Assembly: GCF_030815415.1 (NCBI RefSeq)
Contig: NZ_JAUSWW010000001.1
Location: 1,116,001 to 1,180,000 of the forward strand
Direction: 5' to 3'
Source of the DNA: Streptomyces canus
Lineage (GTDB): Bacteria > Actinomycetota > Actinomycetes > Streptomycetales > Streptomycetaceae
DNA: 64,000 nt
Within the stretch, counting starts at the first letter, position 1, and each line of letters starts with the position of its first letter. Made by a program: the position numbers and the translations under genes. Below the pieces are notes generated by a model. The model did not search any database. It was not told the origin of the DNA and saw only the letters and a list, made by a program, of their open reading frames with translations. Positions 31,942-44,525 of the stretch are shown here, in pieces.

Positions 31942-32901
31942 CTACTTGAGCCAGGCGTCCACCTTGTCGCGGTTGGCCTCGACCCACTTCTTGGCGGCCG
32001 CCTCGGGGGTCATCTTGTCGACCGCGATGTACTTCGCCACGACGTTCTGGTCGTCGTTGGTCCAGTTGAAGTTCTTCACCAGGTCATAGGCGGGGCTGCC
32101 GGACTTGGCGAACTTCGCACTGACGATCTTGTCCAGGTCGTATACGGGGTAGTCGCAGGCGACCTTCTCCGCGTCGGCGTCGCAGCCGTCCTTGTACGCG
32201 GGCAGTTCGACCTTCTTCAGCGGCACCTCGGACAGGAACCACTGCGGCTCGTAGAAGTAGCCGATCACCCATTCCTTGTTCTTCTCCGCATTGCGGAAGG
32301 CCTGGATGAGCGCGGTCTCGCTGCCCGCGTACACCACCTTGAAGTCCAGCTTCAGGTTCTTCACCAGGGCCTCGTCGTTGGTGACGTACGACGGGTCGCC
32401 GTCGAGGAGCTGGCCCTTGCCACCCGACTCGGAGGTCTTGAACTTCGACGCGTACTTGTTGAGGTTCTTGGAGTCGAGGATGTCGGGGTGCGCCTTGGCC
32501 AGCCACGGCGGCACGTACCAGCCGATGATGCCCTTGTTGCCGGTCGAGCCGGCCTCCACGGCGGTCTTCTGGTCGGTGATGTACTTCTTCTTCAGGTCGG
32601 GGTGGCCCCAGTTCTCCAGGACGGTGTCGACCTCACCGGTCCCGAAGCCCTGCCAGGCGATCTCTTCCTTCAGGTCCTTCGAGTTGACCTTGCAGCCGAG
32701 GTCGTTCTGCGCGACGTAGGCGACGACGGCCGCGTCCGCCTCGTAGCCCACCCACGGGTTGACCGCGAGGTTGAAGGTGCCGCACTTGCCCGACTCACCG
32801 GCCGCCGCGGAGTCGTCGCCGACCTTCGCGCCGCCGCAGGCCGTGAGGGTGAGGCCGAGTATCGCCACGCCGGCCGCGCCGGCCCGCCAATGTCTTGCCA
32901 T
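31942..32901 (-). CDS. proX: Glycine betaine ABC transporter substrate-binding lipoprotein
   Basis: 319 residues with a lipoprotein signal peptide ending LTAC at about residue 22, then an OpuAC/ProX-type binding domain. The segment NLAVNPWVGYEADAAVV and the Trp/Tyr-rich stretches YFYEPQWF and IGWYVPPW are typical of aromatic cages for quaternary amines. ATG 32901 is preceded by AAGGAG. It is the last gene of betB-proV-proW-proX and delivers betaine or choline to the ProVW membrane complex. Confidence 0.93.
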   Translation of the reverse strand: MARHWRAGAAGVAILGLTLTACGGAKVGDDSAAAGESGKCGTFNLAVNPWVGYEADAAVVAYVAQNDLGCKVNSKDLKEEIAWQGFGTGEVDTVLENWGHPDLKKKYITDQKTAVEAGSTGNKGIIGWYVPPWLAKAHPDILDSKNLNKYASKFKTSESGGKGQLLDGDPSYVTNDEALVKNLKLDFKVVYAGSETALIQAFRNAEKNKEWVIGYFYEPQWFLSEVPLKKVELPAYKDGCDADAEKVACDYPVYDLDKIVSAKFAKSGSPAYDLVKNFNWTNDDQNVVAKYIAVDKMTPEAAAKKWVEANRDKVDAWLK

Positions 32902-32914
32902 GGTGTGGTGCTCC

Positions 32915-34914
32915 TTATGCGGAGGTGCGGCGAGCCGCTGCCTGAGTGATCCGGTCGAACATGACACCGAGAAGGACGATGGCGAGCCCCGCGGCGAGCC
33001 CCTTCCCGTACAGCTGTTGCTGTGAGAATCCGGCCACGACGTCGTAGCCGAGGGCGCCCGCGCCCACCAGGCCGCCCACCACGACCATCGACAGCACGTA
33101 GATCAGGCCCTGGTTGGTCGCGAGGGTCAGGGCGCTGCGTGCCATCGGCAGCTGGACCTTGGTGATGATCTGCCAGGTGTTGCACCCGGCGGAGGTGGCC
33201 GCCTCCACGGTGGTGGCGGGCACGTTCCGCACGCCGTCCGCGATGATCTTCATGGCGACGGGGGCGGCGTAGACGACGGCCGCGACGATCGCGGTGAAGC
33301 GGGTCGCGCCGAACAGGGCGAGGAACGGGACGAGATAGACGAACGGCGGCATGACCTGTGCCGCGTCCAGCGTGGGCCGCAGCAGCCGGTCCGCCAGGGC
33401 ACTGCGTCCCATCCAGACGCCGAAGCAGATGCCGAGGAGCATCACGAGCACCGTGGCCACGGCGGTCGACGCGAGGGTCGTCATGCTGTCCGACCACACC
33501 CCGGTGCCGACGAGCAGCCCTACACACACCGCCGTGGTGATGCCGGCCCGCCATCCGCCGAGGACGACGCCGATCCCGATCAGGGCGGCTCCGACGAGCC
33601 ACCACGGGGAGTCGGTGAGCAGCGACTGGAACGGGTTGAGCAGGCCGTTGGTGATGGCGTCCCGGAACGCGTTGGTCATACCCGACAGGTTGTCCTGCGC
33701 CCAGGTGGTCACGGTGTCCGCGCCGCTGCGGATGGCCCGGCCCGTGCCTCCCTCGCCGGGGAACTCCGCCGCCCACAGATAGGTGTGCGAGAGATAGATC
33801 AGGACCGCCGTGACCGCCGCGCCCGCGCCCAGCAGCGGGCGCCGCCAGGCCAGGAAGCGGTTCTTCGAGCGCCGCGCCGCCTCCGCGCGGGTGCTCGCCG
33901 CGGTGGTGACGCGGTCCAGCACGATCGCCAGGACGACGATGGCCAGGCCCGCGTTGAAGGCGGTCCCGACATCCAGCGACTGGAGTGCCTGCAGGACGGT
34001 CTTGCCGAGGCCGGGCGCGTCGATCAGGGCGGCGATGGTCACCATGGCCAGGGCGGCCATGATGGTCTGGTTCACGCCCATCACCACGGTCCGCTTGGAC
34101 ATCGGCAACAGCACCTTCGTCAGGGACTGCCGTCGGGTGGCGCCGAGCGAGTCGGCCGCCTCGACCGTGGTGTGCGGCACGGAGCGGATGGCGTGCGCGG
34201 TGATGCGGATCGTCGGCGGCGCCGCGTAGATCAGCGTGGCGATCGTGGCCGAGGCCGGGCCGATCTGGAAGAACAGGGTCAGCGGGGCCAGGTAGACGAG
34301 GGTCGGCATCGTCTGCATGAGGTCCAGGAAGGGCGTGACGATCCGGTCGAACCGGTCGGACAGCCCTGCCCACACGCCCAGCGGGATCGCGAACAGCAGC
34401 GCCACGAAGACCGCGGAGACGGTGAGCGCCAGGGTGTCCATGCTCTCCTGCCACAGGCCCTGCAGGCCCAGGAAGGTGAAGCCGGCCACCACAAGGAGCG
34501 CGACCCGCCAGTTGCCGACGGCCCAGGAGCCGAAGCCCACGATGCCGACGACGCCGAGCCAGCCGATCTGCGGGACGGGCCGGTCGCCGGTCGGCTGGGA
34601 GATCAGCTCCTGCACGAAGGTCACCACGTTGCCGATGACCAGGCGGATCTCGTTGAAGAAGTACAGGAAGAGCGGGTTGGAGTTGCGGTTCGCGCCGATG
34701 GAGTCGTTGACGTCGTTGAACCACCGGTGCAGATCGGTCAGGTCGGCCGCTGCCAGCGTGAGGGTCTGCTTGCCGCGCAGTACGGCGAAGAGCACCAGCC
34801 AGACGACGAGGATCGCGGCGATCACCATGGACCGGCTGACCCTGCGCACGGGTTTGACGGGCGCCGGCTCCTCCGCGGCCCCGGTCTTCTCCGGTTTCTC
34901 CATGACGACGGTCA

Positions 34915-34915
<1 letters not shown>
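32915..34915 (-). CDS. proW: Glycine betaine ABC transporter permease with two fused transmembrane domains
   Basis: 666 residues, about double an ordinary ProW. Two BPD_transp_1 permease domains occur in tandem, each with the ATPase-contact loop: VPHTTVEAADSLGATRRQ in the first half and VPATTVEAATSAGCNTWQ in the second. One polypeptide thus provides both membrane halves. ATG 34915 overlaps the proV stop by 1 bp (TAATG). An internal duplication and fusion is the simplest origin. Confidence 0.93.
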
Positions 34916-37490
<2,575 letters not shown>

Positions 37491-37514
37491 GCGCCGAGCC
37501 TTTCAACGGAAATT

Positions 37515-37541
37515 CGTTGCGCATCATGCACCCAATTGCTT
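37515..37541. promoter_or_regulatory. Candidate IclR operator upstream of betB
   Basis: CGTTGCGCAT is followed 19 bp later by AATTGCT, a weaker second half-site. It lies 25 bp upstream of the betB start. Confidence 0.4.
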
Positions 37542-37657
37542 GTGGTGGAACACAGTGGCGAATGTCCGGACAGACGTCAAGGGGTTCGCCGATGCCGTTC
37601 TCACCTTGAGACCACTTGCCCGACCACCCTTGACCGCGGGCCGCACCGAGCCGACCA

Positions 37658-37692
37658 TGTTGCGTATCGCTCACCTTGTTGTGCAATACGCA
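37658..37692 (+). promoter_or_regulatory. Candidate IclR operator upstream of purU copy 2
   Basis: TGTTGCG at 37658 and TGTTGTG at 37677 are exactly 19 bp apart, followed by AATACGCA. The arrangement copies that of purU copy 1. Confidence 0.6.
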
Positions 37693-37708
37693 CCAACGGA
37701 GGCCGCAC

Positions 37709-38581
37709 ATGTCCCCTCGCCCACAACCAGGCCGTGAGTACGTCCTCACCCTCTCGTGTCCCGACAGCGCCGGGCTGGTCCACGCCGTGAGCGGCTTTCT
37801 CGTCAGGAACTCAGGAAACATCCTGGAAAGCCAGCAGTTCGACAACCGACTTCAGGGCCGGTTCTTCATGAGGGTCCACTTCGACGTTTCCGATCCGAAC
37901 GCCGATCTGGAACATCTGCGTTACCGGTTCGGTCCGGTCGCCCAGGCCTACGGGATCACCTGGACGCTGAGCGACGCCTCGACCCCGACCCGGACGCTGA
38001 TCATGGTGTCCAAGTTCGGCCACTGCCTCAACGACCTGCTGTTCCGCAAGCGCACCGGCTCCCTCAACATCGAGATCCCCGCGATCGTCTCCAATCACCG
38101 GGACTTCGAGGGGCTCGCGGAGACCTACGGCATCCCCTTCCACCACGTCCCGGTCACCCGGGACACCAAGGACCAGGCCGAGGCGCGCCTGCTGGAGCTG
38201 GTGCGCGACCTGGACATCGACCTGGTCGTGCTGGCCCGGTACATGCAGATCCTCTCCGACGACCTGTGCAAGCAGCTCGAGGGCCGCGCCATCAACATCC
38301 ATCACTCCTTCCTCCCCAGTTTCAAGGGGGCCCGACCCTACGACCAGGCCTACCAGCGCGGAGTGAAGCTGGTCGGCGCGACGGCGCACTATGTGACCCC
38401 GGACCTGGACGAGGGCCAGATCATCGAGCAGGACGTGATCCGGGTGGACCACTCACTGGACCCCGGCGACCTGGTCACGGTCGGACGCGACGTGGAGGCA
38501 CAGGTCCTCGCGCACGCGGTGAAGTGGCACAGCGAGAGCCGGGTGATGGTGGACGACAACCGCACGGTGGTCTTCCGCTGA
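37709..38581 (+). CDS. purU: Formyltetrahydrofolate deformylase, copy 2
   Basis: 290 residues, same length and domain order as copy 1: N-terminal ACT domain, then formyltransferase fold with NIHHSFLPSFKGA and VTPDLDEGQ. ATG 37709 is preceded by GGAGG. Codon-level differences from copy 1 are spread along the gene, so this is an old duplication without recent conversion. It diverges from betB and shares the cluster's operator pattern. A second dose of deformylase fits a high flux of C1 units from betaine. Confidence 0.94.
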   Translation: MSPRPQPGREYVLTLSCPDSAGLVHAVSGFLVRNSGNILESQQFDNRLQGRFFMRVHFDVSDPNADLEHLRYRFGPVAQAYGITWTLSDASTPTRTLIMVSKFGHCLNDLLFRKRTGSLNIEIPAIVSNHRDFEGLAETYGIPFHHVPVTRDTKDQAEARLLELVRDLDIDLVVLARYMQILSDDLCKQLEGRAINIHHSFLPSFKGARPYDQAYQRGVKLVGATAHYVTPDLDEGQIIEQDVIRVDHSLDPGDLVTVGRDVEAQVLAHAVKWHSESRVMVDDNRTVVFR

Positions 38582-38593
38582 GCGACACCGATA

Positions 38594-38627
38594 AAGGGGC
38601 GGGGCCGGATTACGGCCCCGCCCCCTT
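38594..38627. terminator. Bidirectional terminator between purU copy 2 and the MetF-like gene
   Basis: GGGGCGGGGCCG and CGGCCCCGCCCC form a perfect 12-bp stem with a 5-nt loop (GATTA). A-rich sequence lies on one side and CTTCGT on the other, between convergent genes. Confidence 0.75.
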
Positions 38628-38641
38628 CGTATGCGAGTCGG

Positions 38642-39478
38642 TCAGCCGTCCAGCCGGTCGCGCAGCTCGCGACGCCACCGCTCCGTCTCGGCGATCTGGT
38701 TGAACGTGAACAGGTGCAGCCCGGCCACACCCGCCGAGGGCGCGGTGAGGGCCTGTTCGGCCCGGGTCAGCAGCCGTTCGGGCGCGTATCCGCCGGGTGC
38801 CGCGAACCGCACGAACCACGAAGGGTGCTTCGTCAGGAAGCGTGTCGACTCCCCCACTCCGATCTTCGTCGCCATGGCCAGCAGCTTGGCCCGCTGCACC
38901 GGCCCGGCGACGCCCACGTGCACCGGCAGGGTGACGTCGCGGCGCCGCAGCCGGACGATCCACTCCCCCAGGACCCGCGGATCGAAGCAGAGGTTGCTCA
39001 CGACGTACGTGGCGTGCTCGCGCTTGTCCCACATCGACTGGATGGTGATGTCGTCGTGGATGAGGGGATGGCTCTCGGGATAGCCGGTGACGCCGACCCG
39101 TGCGAACGGGCTGCCCAGCTCGCCCAGGGCGCGCAGCACCGGCAGCGCGCCCTCGTAGGCGCCGGCGGGCGGATCGGCGTCCCCCGCGGGGACGAAGACG
39201 TCGTCGACGCCGGACTCACGGAGCCGGTCGGACACCTCTTTGAGATGGACCTCGTCGCGCAGCAGCCGCGCGGGCACGTGCGGGACCACCCGGTGGCCGT
39301 GCGCCGCGAGCCGCTCGGTCAGGGCGAGGGTCGGTTCCAGGCCCTTGACCGGCGACGCCGTCACGGTGACGACGACGTCGCGCGGCACATGGGCGAGCAC
39401 CTTGTCCTCGGTCGCCCCGGCGGGCAGCACCTCGTAGCGGACGCTGTCCAGCAGCGCCCGTAGCCCTGTGGCGGCCAA
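38642..39478 (-). CDS. Methylenetetrahydrofolate reductase-like protein
   Basis: 278 residues with a MetF-like TIM-barrel pattern: VTVTASPVKGLEPTLAL near the N-terminus, HVPARLL, GVTGYPESHP, then PVHVGVAGPV. It is a little shorter than typical MetF (about 300). MetF reduces methylene-THF to 5-methyl-THF. Here it sits 3 bp after betA and could balance C1 pools or supply methyl groups. Because it differs from housekeeping MetF, its exact folate reaction is inference. The TTG start at 39478 has GGGA upstream; no ATG lies near the expected N-terminus. Confidence 0.75.
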   Translation of the reverse strand: MAATGLRALLDSVRYEVLPAGATEDKVLAHVPRDVVVTVTASPVKGLEPTLALTERLAAHGHRVVPHVPARLLRDEVHLKEVSDRLRESGVDDVFVPAGDADPPAGAYEGALPVLRALGELGSPFARVGVTGYPESHPLIHDDITIQSMWDKREHATYVVSNLCFDPRVLGEWIVRLRRRDVTLPVHVGVAGPVQRAKLLAMATKIGVGESTRFLTKHPSWFVRFAAPGGYAPERLLTRAEQALTAPSAGVAGLHLFTFNQIAETERWRRELRDRLDG

Positions 39479-39481
39479 CGT

Positions 39482-41152
39482 CTATCCCGCCTGCTTCTGG
39501 GCGTCGCGGTGGCGGTAGAACACGGCCTTCGAGGGCGCGAGCGGTTCCTTGCCGAGGATCAGGTCGGCGGCCTTCTCCGCGACCATCATCACGGGGGCGT
39601 AGATGTTGCCGTTGGTGACGTACGGCATCACCGACGCGTCGACGACCCGCAGGCCCTCCACCCCGTGCACGCGCATGCTGGCGGGGTCGACGACGGACAT
39701 CTCGTCGGTGCCCATCTTGCAGGTGCAGGACGGGTGCAGCGCGGTCTCGCCGTCCTTGGCGACCCAGGCGAGGATCTCCTCGTCGCTCTCCACCGACGGC
39801 CCGGGAGAGACCTCGCCGTCGTTGAAGGGGGCGAGCGCGGGCTGGTTGAGCAGCTTGCGGGCCACCCGGATCGCCTCGACCCATTCGCGGCGGTCCTGCT
39901 CGGTGGAGAGGTAGTTGAAGCGCAGGGCCGGGTGTTCGCGCGGGTCCTTGCTCTTGATCTTCACCGAGCCGATGGCGTCGGAGTACATGGGTCCGACGTG
40001 CACCTGGTAGCCGTGGCCGCCCGCGGGCACGGAGCCGTCGTAGCGGACCGCGATCGGCAGGAAGTGGAACATCAGATTGGGGTAGTCCACGTCGTCGTTG
40101 CTGCGGGCGAAGCCGCCGGCCTCGAAGTGGTTGGTGGCGGCCGGGCCCTTGCGGAAGAGCCACTGCAGGCCGATGAAGGGGGCGCGCCACTTCGCCAGGT
40201 AGGGCTGCATGGAGACAGGTTGTTTGCAGGCGTACTGGATGTACACCTCCAGGTGGTCCTGCATGTTCTCGCCGACACCGGGGAGGTCGTGGACGACGTC
40301 GATGCCGAGGGCGCGCAGCTCCTCGGCGTTGCCGATGCCGGAGAGCTGGAGCAGTTGCGGGGAGTTGATGGCGCCGCCGCACAGGATGACTTCCCTGGCG
40401 CGGACCTGCTGGGGGGCGCCCTTGCCGCGCTGGTACTCGACGCCGACGGCCTTCTTGCCCTCGAAGAGGACGCGGGTGACCAGGGCGCGGGTCTTGACGG
40501 TGAGGTTGGGGCGCTTGCGCACCGGCTTGAGGTACGCCTTGGAGGCCGACAGCCGGCGTCCGCGGTGGACGTTGCGGTCGAACTTGGCGAAGCCTTCCTG
40601 CCGGTAGCCGTTGACGTCGTCCGTGGGGGCGTAGCCGGCCTCCTCGGTGGCCTTCTGGAAGGCGGTGAAGAGCGGGTTGGTGGCGGGGCCGCGTTCGAGG
40701 ACGAGGGGGCCGTCGTGGCCGCGGAACTCGTCGTCCGGGTCGGCGGCGAGACAGTTCTCCATCCGCCGGAAGTACGGCAGGCAGTGCGCGTAGTCCCAGG
40801 ACTCCATGCCGGGGTCGGCCGCCCAGCGTTCGTAGTCCAGGGGGTTGCCGCGCTGGAAGATCATGCCGTTGATGCTGCTGGAGCCGCCCAGGACCTTGCC
40901 GCGGGCGTGGTAGACGCGGCGGCCGCCCATGTGGGGCTCGGGCTCGGACTCGTACTTCCAGTCGTAGAACCGGCTGCCGATGGGATACGTCAGCGCCGCG
41001 GGCATCTGGATGAAGACGTCCCACGGGTAGTCGGACCGGCCGGCCTCCAGTACCAGTACCCGGTTCGCCGGGTCCGCGGAGAGCCTGTTCGCCAGTGCGC
41101 TGCCGGCCGATCCGCCGCCGACGATGACGAAGTCGTATTGCAGGGGAGCCAT
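39482..41152 (-). CDS. betA: Choline dehydrogenase / GMC oxidoreductase
   Basis: 556 residues. The FAD motif [17 protein letters not shown] lies at about 9-25, the GMC signature [18 protein letters not shown] at about 85-102, and the C-terminal active-site region is HPSCTCKMG...VVDASVMP. It oxidises choline to betaine aldehyde. ATG 41152 is preceded by GAGG. The gene diverges from iclR copy 2 across about 150 bp that contain two operator-like repeats. It forms an operon with the MetF-like gene. Confidence 0.92.
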   Translation of the reverse strand: MAPLQYDFVIVGGGSAGSALANRLSADPANRVLVLEAGRSDYPWDVFIQMPAALTYPIGSRFYDWKYESEPEPHMGGRRVYHARGKVLGGSSSINGMIFQRGNPLDYERWAADPGMESWDYAHCLPYFRRMENCLAADPDDEFRGHDGPLVLERGPATNPLFTAFQKATEEAGYAPTDDVNGYRQEGFAKFDRNVHRGRRLSASKAYLKPVRKRPNLTVKTRALVTRVLFEGKKAVGVEYQRGKGAPQQVRAREVILCGGAINSPQLLQLSGIGNAEELRALGIDVVHDLPGVGENMQDHLEVYIQYACKQPVSMQPYLAKWRAPFIGLQWLFRKGPAATNHFEAGGFARSNDDVDYPNLMFHFLPIAVRYDGSVPAGGHGYQVHVGPMYSDAIGSVKIKSKDPREHPALRFNYLSTEQDRREWVEAIRVARKLLNQPALAPFNDGEVSPGPSVESDEEILAWVAKDGETALHPSCTCKMGTDEMSVVDPASMRVHGVEGLRVVDASVMPYVTNGNIYAPVMMVAEKAADLILGKEPLAPSKAVFYRHRDAQKQAG

Positions 41153-41205
41153 GGTGCCTCGTCTCGCTCGCGCCGTAGATATGCGAGGCATGCTAGCGCC
41201 GTAGC

Positions 41206-41237
41206 GCTATACGCACCAGGTTGCGAACGGCGCAACT
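41206..41237 (-). promoter_or_regulatory. Candidate IclR operator upstream of betA
   Basis: On the minus strand AGTTGCG and TGGTGCG begin 19 bp apart, the latter continuing TATAGCGC. The first half is also part of a perfect palindrome GTTGCG-N5-CGCAAC (41220-41236). Confidence 0.6.
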
Positions 41238-41273
41238 TCGGGGACCTTGTTTCAGTACCGTTACTTGCAGTCG

Positions 41274-41310
41274 TGTTGTTTACTACGCGTATAGTTTCAC
41301 TGTGAGCAAC
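41274..41310 (+). promoter_or_regulatory. Leaderless promoter and autoregulatory operator of iclR copy 2
   Basis: TATAGT (41290-41295) is separated from GTG 41302 by 6 nt, exactly as in copy 1, so the transcript should begin at the start codon. Half-sites TGTTGTT (41274) and AGTTTCA (41293) are 19 bp apart and overlap the -10, as expected for self-repression. Confidence 0.6.
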
Positions 41311-42099
41311 TACAGCACTGACACAGAAACGTCGAATTCACAAGTCGGCGGCGTGCAGTCCGTGGACCGCGCCATCAGCGTCCTGGAGATCCTCGCTCAG
41401 CGTGGCGAGGCGGGCGTCAGTGAGGTGGCGGGCGAGATCGACGTCCACAAGTCCACCGCGTTCCGCCTGCTCGGCGCCCTGGAGGCGCGCGGTCTGGTGG
41501 AGCAGGCGGGCGAGCGGGGCAAGTACCGTCTCGGCTTCGGCATCGTGCGGCTGGCCGGCGCGGTGACCGGGCGTATCGACATCACCCAGCAGGGCCGCCC
41601 GGTCTGCGAGCGTCTCGCGGAGGAGATCGGCGAGACCGTCAACATCGCGGTCATGCAGGAGCACTACGCGATCAACCTGTACCAGGTGCGCGGTCCGGGG
41701 GCCGTCACCGCGCACAACTGGGTCGGCCAACTGACCCCGCTGCACGCCACGTCCAGCGGCAAGATCCTGCTGGCGCACATGCCGGCCAAGGAGCGCGCGA
41801 CGCTGCTGAGCGAGACCGGCATGAAGAAGGTCACCGCGCGGACCATCACCGCGAAGACGAAGCTCGAGAAGAACCTCGCCGACGCCCGGGAGCGCGGCTA
41901 CGCCTTCACCCTCGAGGAGCTGGAGATCGGCCTGCACGCCATGGCCGCCCCGGTCCGCAACCGCGACGGCGAGGTCATCGCCGCACTCAGCGCCTCCGGA
42001 CCCGCGTACCGCTTCACCGAGGAGCGTCTGCACGAGCTCTCCCCGGTGCTCCTCAAGGGCGCCGAGGAGATCAGTCACCGGATGGGTTACCTGGGCTGA
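41302..42099 (+). CDS. IclR-family transcriptional regulator, copy 2 (intact)
   Basis: 265 residues. A winged-helix domain occupies about 15-75 (VDRAISVLEILAQRG, then HKSTAFRLLGALEARG) and an IclR effector domain about 85-255 (VGQLTPLHATSSGKILLAH, IAALSASGPAYRF). GTG 41302 aligns with the ATG of copy 1 and is preceded by a -10-like TATAGT but no ribosome site. It probably controls the choline/betaine genes, since operator-like repeats flank almost every unit. The repressor or activator role and the ligand cannot be told from sequence. It converges on Rieske gene 2 with 1 bp between stop codons. Confidence 0.93.
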   Translation: MSNYSTDTETSNSQVGGVQSVDRAISVLEILAQRGEAGVSEVAGEIDVHKSTAFRLLGALEARGLVEQAGERGKYRLGFGIVRLAGAVTGRIDITQQGRPVCERLAEEIGETVNIAVMQEHYAINLYQVRGPGAVTAHNWVGQLTPLHATSSGKILLAHMPAKERATLLSETGMKKVTARTITAKTKLEKNLADARERGYAFTLEELEIGLHAMAAPVRNRDGEVIAALSASGPAYRFTEERLHELSPVLLKGAEEISHRMGYLG

Positions 42100-42100
42100 G

Positions 42101-43231
42101 TCACCCTAGGGGTGCGCCCAGACGCTCGTTCACCCAGTCGTGGAAGGCACCGATGTGGTGCTCACTGGGTACCAGGACGCCTCCCTTGGCGTACATCCGG
42201 GAGCTCATCCCGGGCTGTGTGCGTTCGCACGCGTCGAAGTCCTGCCGGTTGACCCGGTCGAAGAGCTCCACGGACCGGCTGACGTCCTTGCCGCTCTCGA
42301 TGACGTGCGGGAGGTAGAGCCAGTCGCACTCGACGATCGTGCGGTCGACGGACACCGGATACATCCGGTGGAAGATCACATGGTCGGGGACCAGGTTGAT
42401 GAACACCTGCGGCCTGACGGTGATCGCGTAGTAGCGCCGGTCCTGGTCCTCGGCCACCCCCGGAATGCGGTCCAGACCCTCCGAGCCGTCCACGGTGAAG
42501 CCCTGGACCTCCTCACCGAACTCGGCGCCGTGGCCCACGTAGTACTGCGCCGCGTAGCCGTCCGCGAACTCCGGGAGCACCTCGGTGAGTTCGGGGTGGA
42601 TGGTCGCGCAGTGGTAGCACTCCATGAAGTTCTCGATGATGAGCTTCCAGTTGGCCTTCACGTCATAGACGATGCGCTTGCCGACCGACAGGTTGTCGAT
42701 GTCGTAGCGCTCGATCGACTCCACGTCGCCGAGGCGGGAGACGACCTCACCGATGACGTCCTCCTCGAAGGACGGCGGGTTCTCCGCCAGGCACACCCAC
42801 ACATAGCCCAGCCATTCCCGCACGGCCACGCTCACCAGGCCGTACTCGGTGCGGCCGACGTCGGGCATCTTGGTCAGGTTGGGCGCCGCGACGAGCTTGC
42901 CGTCGAGGCCGTAGGTCCAGGCGTGGTACGGGCACTGGAAGGCCCGCTTGACCTCGCCGGACTCCTCCGTGCACAGCTTGGCGCCGCGGTGCCGGCAGAC
43001 GTTGAAGTAGGCGCGGACGGAGTGGTCACGCGCCCGGGTGACGAGGATGCTCTCGCGGCCGACGTCGACGGTGCGGAAGGCGCCGGGCCTGGCCAGTTCG
43101 GAGGCGCGCGCGACGCAGAACCACATGGTCTCGAATATGCGCTCCTGCTCCTGCGCGAAGATCTGCGGATCCGTGTAGGAGGAGCCGGGGAGGGTGGCGA
43201 TCAGGCTGTCCGGCAGACCGGTCGAGGTCAC
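42101..43231 (-). CDS. Rieske non-heme iron oxygenase, glycine betaine demethylase type, copy 2
   Basis: 376 residues with the same Rieske CRHRGAKLC...CPYH motif and iron-binding ECYHCATIH as copy 1. The N- and C-terminal parts differ at many residues (for example FNVCRHRG against LNVCRHRG, and the C-terminal DWVNERLGAPLG). The central 552 bp are virtually identical. GTG 43231 is preceded by GAGGAG. Its neighbours upstream are the Rieske ferredoxin and reductase 2, so this copy has the complete electron-transfer chain next to it. Conversion of glycine betaine to dimethylglycine plus formaldehyde is inferred from context. Confidence 0.88.
   Translation of the reverse strand: MTSTGLPDSLIATLPGSSYTDPQIFAQEQERIFETMWFCVARASELARPGAFRTVDVGRESILVTRARDHSVRAYFNVCRHRGAKLCTEESGEVKRAFQCPYHAWTYGLDGKLVAAPNLTKMPDVGRTEYGLVSVAVREWLGYVWVCLAENPPSFEEDVIGEVVSRLGDVESIERYDIDNLSVGKRIVYDVKANWKLIIENFMECYHCATIHPELTEVLPEFADGYAAQYYVGHGAEFGEEVQGFTVDGSEGLDRIPGVAEDQDRRYYAITVRPQVFINLVPDHVIFHRMYPVSVDRTIVECDWLYLPHVIESGKDVSRSVELFDRVNRQDFDACERTQPGMSSRMYAKGGVLVPSEHHIGAFHDWVNERLGAPLG
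42273..42824. repeat. Near-identical tract shared by the two Rieske genes, copy 2
   Basis: Pairs with 20191-20742. Two substitutions in 552 bp contrast with the many silent changes just outside, for example around 42900 against 20830. Confidence 0.85.
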
Positions 43232-43301
43232 AGGGCACTCCTCGGGAAACGTCAGGGAGGGGTCATTCACGCGCCGGGAAGAGCGACTCCGGACGGTGTT
43301 C

Positions 43302-43334
43302 TGTATGGAGCAACGCTGCGTGCCATATGCAACC
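43302..43334 (-). promoter_or_regulatory. Candidate IclR operator upstream of Rieske gene 2
   Basis: On the minus strand GGTTGC and CGTTGC begin exactly 19 bp apart with CATATGGC between, as at Rieske gene 1. Confidence 0.55.
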
Positions 43335-43361
43335 GCAGCATGGGATGCCTGAGAGGCGGTG

Positions 43362-44525
43362 TCAAGAGCCCGCGGCGGCGAGCTGCTTGCGCCAGCGCGT
43401 GAACAGCCGCGGCTGGTTCATACCGAGTACGGCGACCGGATCTCCGGCGCGCCGGTAGACGGCCAGCACGTCACGGTCGTCCGCGGTGCCCGCCTCTATG
43501 GTCACGCTGTCGGCGGCGGCCGCGTGCCCGACGAACTGGATCTTCACGCCGTACTGGTCGGACCAGAAATACGGCGGCCGGGGCACACCCGGTTCCAGCG
43601 CGCCGCCCGCCAGCAAGGTGGCGATCGCGGCGTCGGGCCGCTCCCGGGCGCCGGTCCAGTGCTCGACACGGCGGTGGAAGCCCGCGCGCGGGTCGTACCA
43701 GTTGGCGCAGTCACCGACCGCGACCACCCCGGCCAGCGTGGTGCGGCCGTCGGCCCCGCACTTGACGCCGTTGTCGAGTTCGACGCCCGATCCCGCCAGC
43801 CAGTCGACGCACGGACGTGCGCCCACGCCGACGACGACGATGTCGGCCGGGACGCTGCGGCCGTCCTCGAGCAGGACGGCGTCGACCCGGCTCTCCCCGC
43901 TCAGCCCTTTGACCCCCACGCCGCACAGCAGCCGTACGCCGTGGTCGGCGTGGAGGGCGGAGACGACGGCCCCCATGGTCTCCCCGAGCGGCGCCGCCAG
44001 CGGCGTCGGAGCCACCTCGACGACGGTCACGTGCAGACCGAGCGCGTACGCCGTGGAGGCGACCTCGGCGCCGATGAAGCCGCCGCCGATCACCACCAGC
44101 CGTCCACCGCGGGCCAGTTCGTCCCGCAGGGTGCGGGCGTCGTCCAGGGTCCGCAGGGTGTGCACTCCCGCCAGCCCCTCGGAGCCGGGGAGGGTGCGGG
44201 CCGCGGCGCCGGTCGCGATGACGATGCCGTCGGCGCGCACCTCACGTCCGTCGGCGAGCCGGACCGCGCGGTCCGTACGGTCGAGTCCGACGGCGCGGGT
44301 ACCGAGCAGCCACTCCGCCCGCAGGTCCTCGTCACCGGCCTCCAGGGAGAGTTCGGTCTCGCCGAGGGTGCCGGCCAGGAACTCCTTGGAGAGCGGGGGC
44401 CGGTCGTAGGGCCGGTGGAGCTCGTCCCCGATGACGACGAGCCGTCCGTCGTAGCCCTGCTTGCGCAGTGAGCGCGCCGCCGACAGACCGGCCAGCGAGG
44501 CGCCGACCACGGCGACGGTCCTCAC
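43362..44525 (-). CDS. FAD-dependent ferredoxin reductase, copy 2
   Basis: 387 residues with the same domain order as copy 1: FAD motif [23 protein letters not shown], central NAD motif [15 protein letters not shown]-terminal domain. GTG 44525 overlaps the stop of the Rieske ferredoxin gene by 4 bp (GTGA), so the pair is translationally coupled. It probably reduces that ferredoxin with NAD(P)H for the oxygenases. Confidence 0.9.
   Translation of the reverse strand: MRTVAVVGASLAGLSAARSLRKQGYDGRLVVIGDELHRPYDRPPLSKEFLAGTLGETELSLEAGDEDLRAEWLLGTRAVGLDRTDRAVRLADGREVRADGIVIATGAAARTLPGSEGLAGVHTLRTLDDARTLRDELARGGRLVVIGGGFIGAEVASTAYALGLHVTVVEVAPTPLAAPLGETMGAVVSALHADHGVRLLCGVGVKGLSGESRVDAVLLEDGRSVPADIVVVGVGARPCVDWLAGSGVELDNGVKCGADGRTTLAGVVAVGDCANWYDPRAGFHRRVEHWTGARERPDAAIATLLAGGALEPGVPRPPYFWSDQYGVKIQFVGHAAAADSVTIEAGTADDRDVLAVYRRAGDPVAVLGMNQPRLFTRWRKQLAAAGS

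Noticed and set aside
42101..43231. Reading the Rieske proteins as aromatic-ring dioxygenases.
   Set aside because: The sequence family overlaps, but there is no beta subunit gene and every neighbour belongs to choline, betaine or C1 metabolism.
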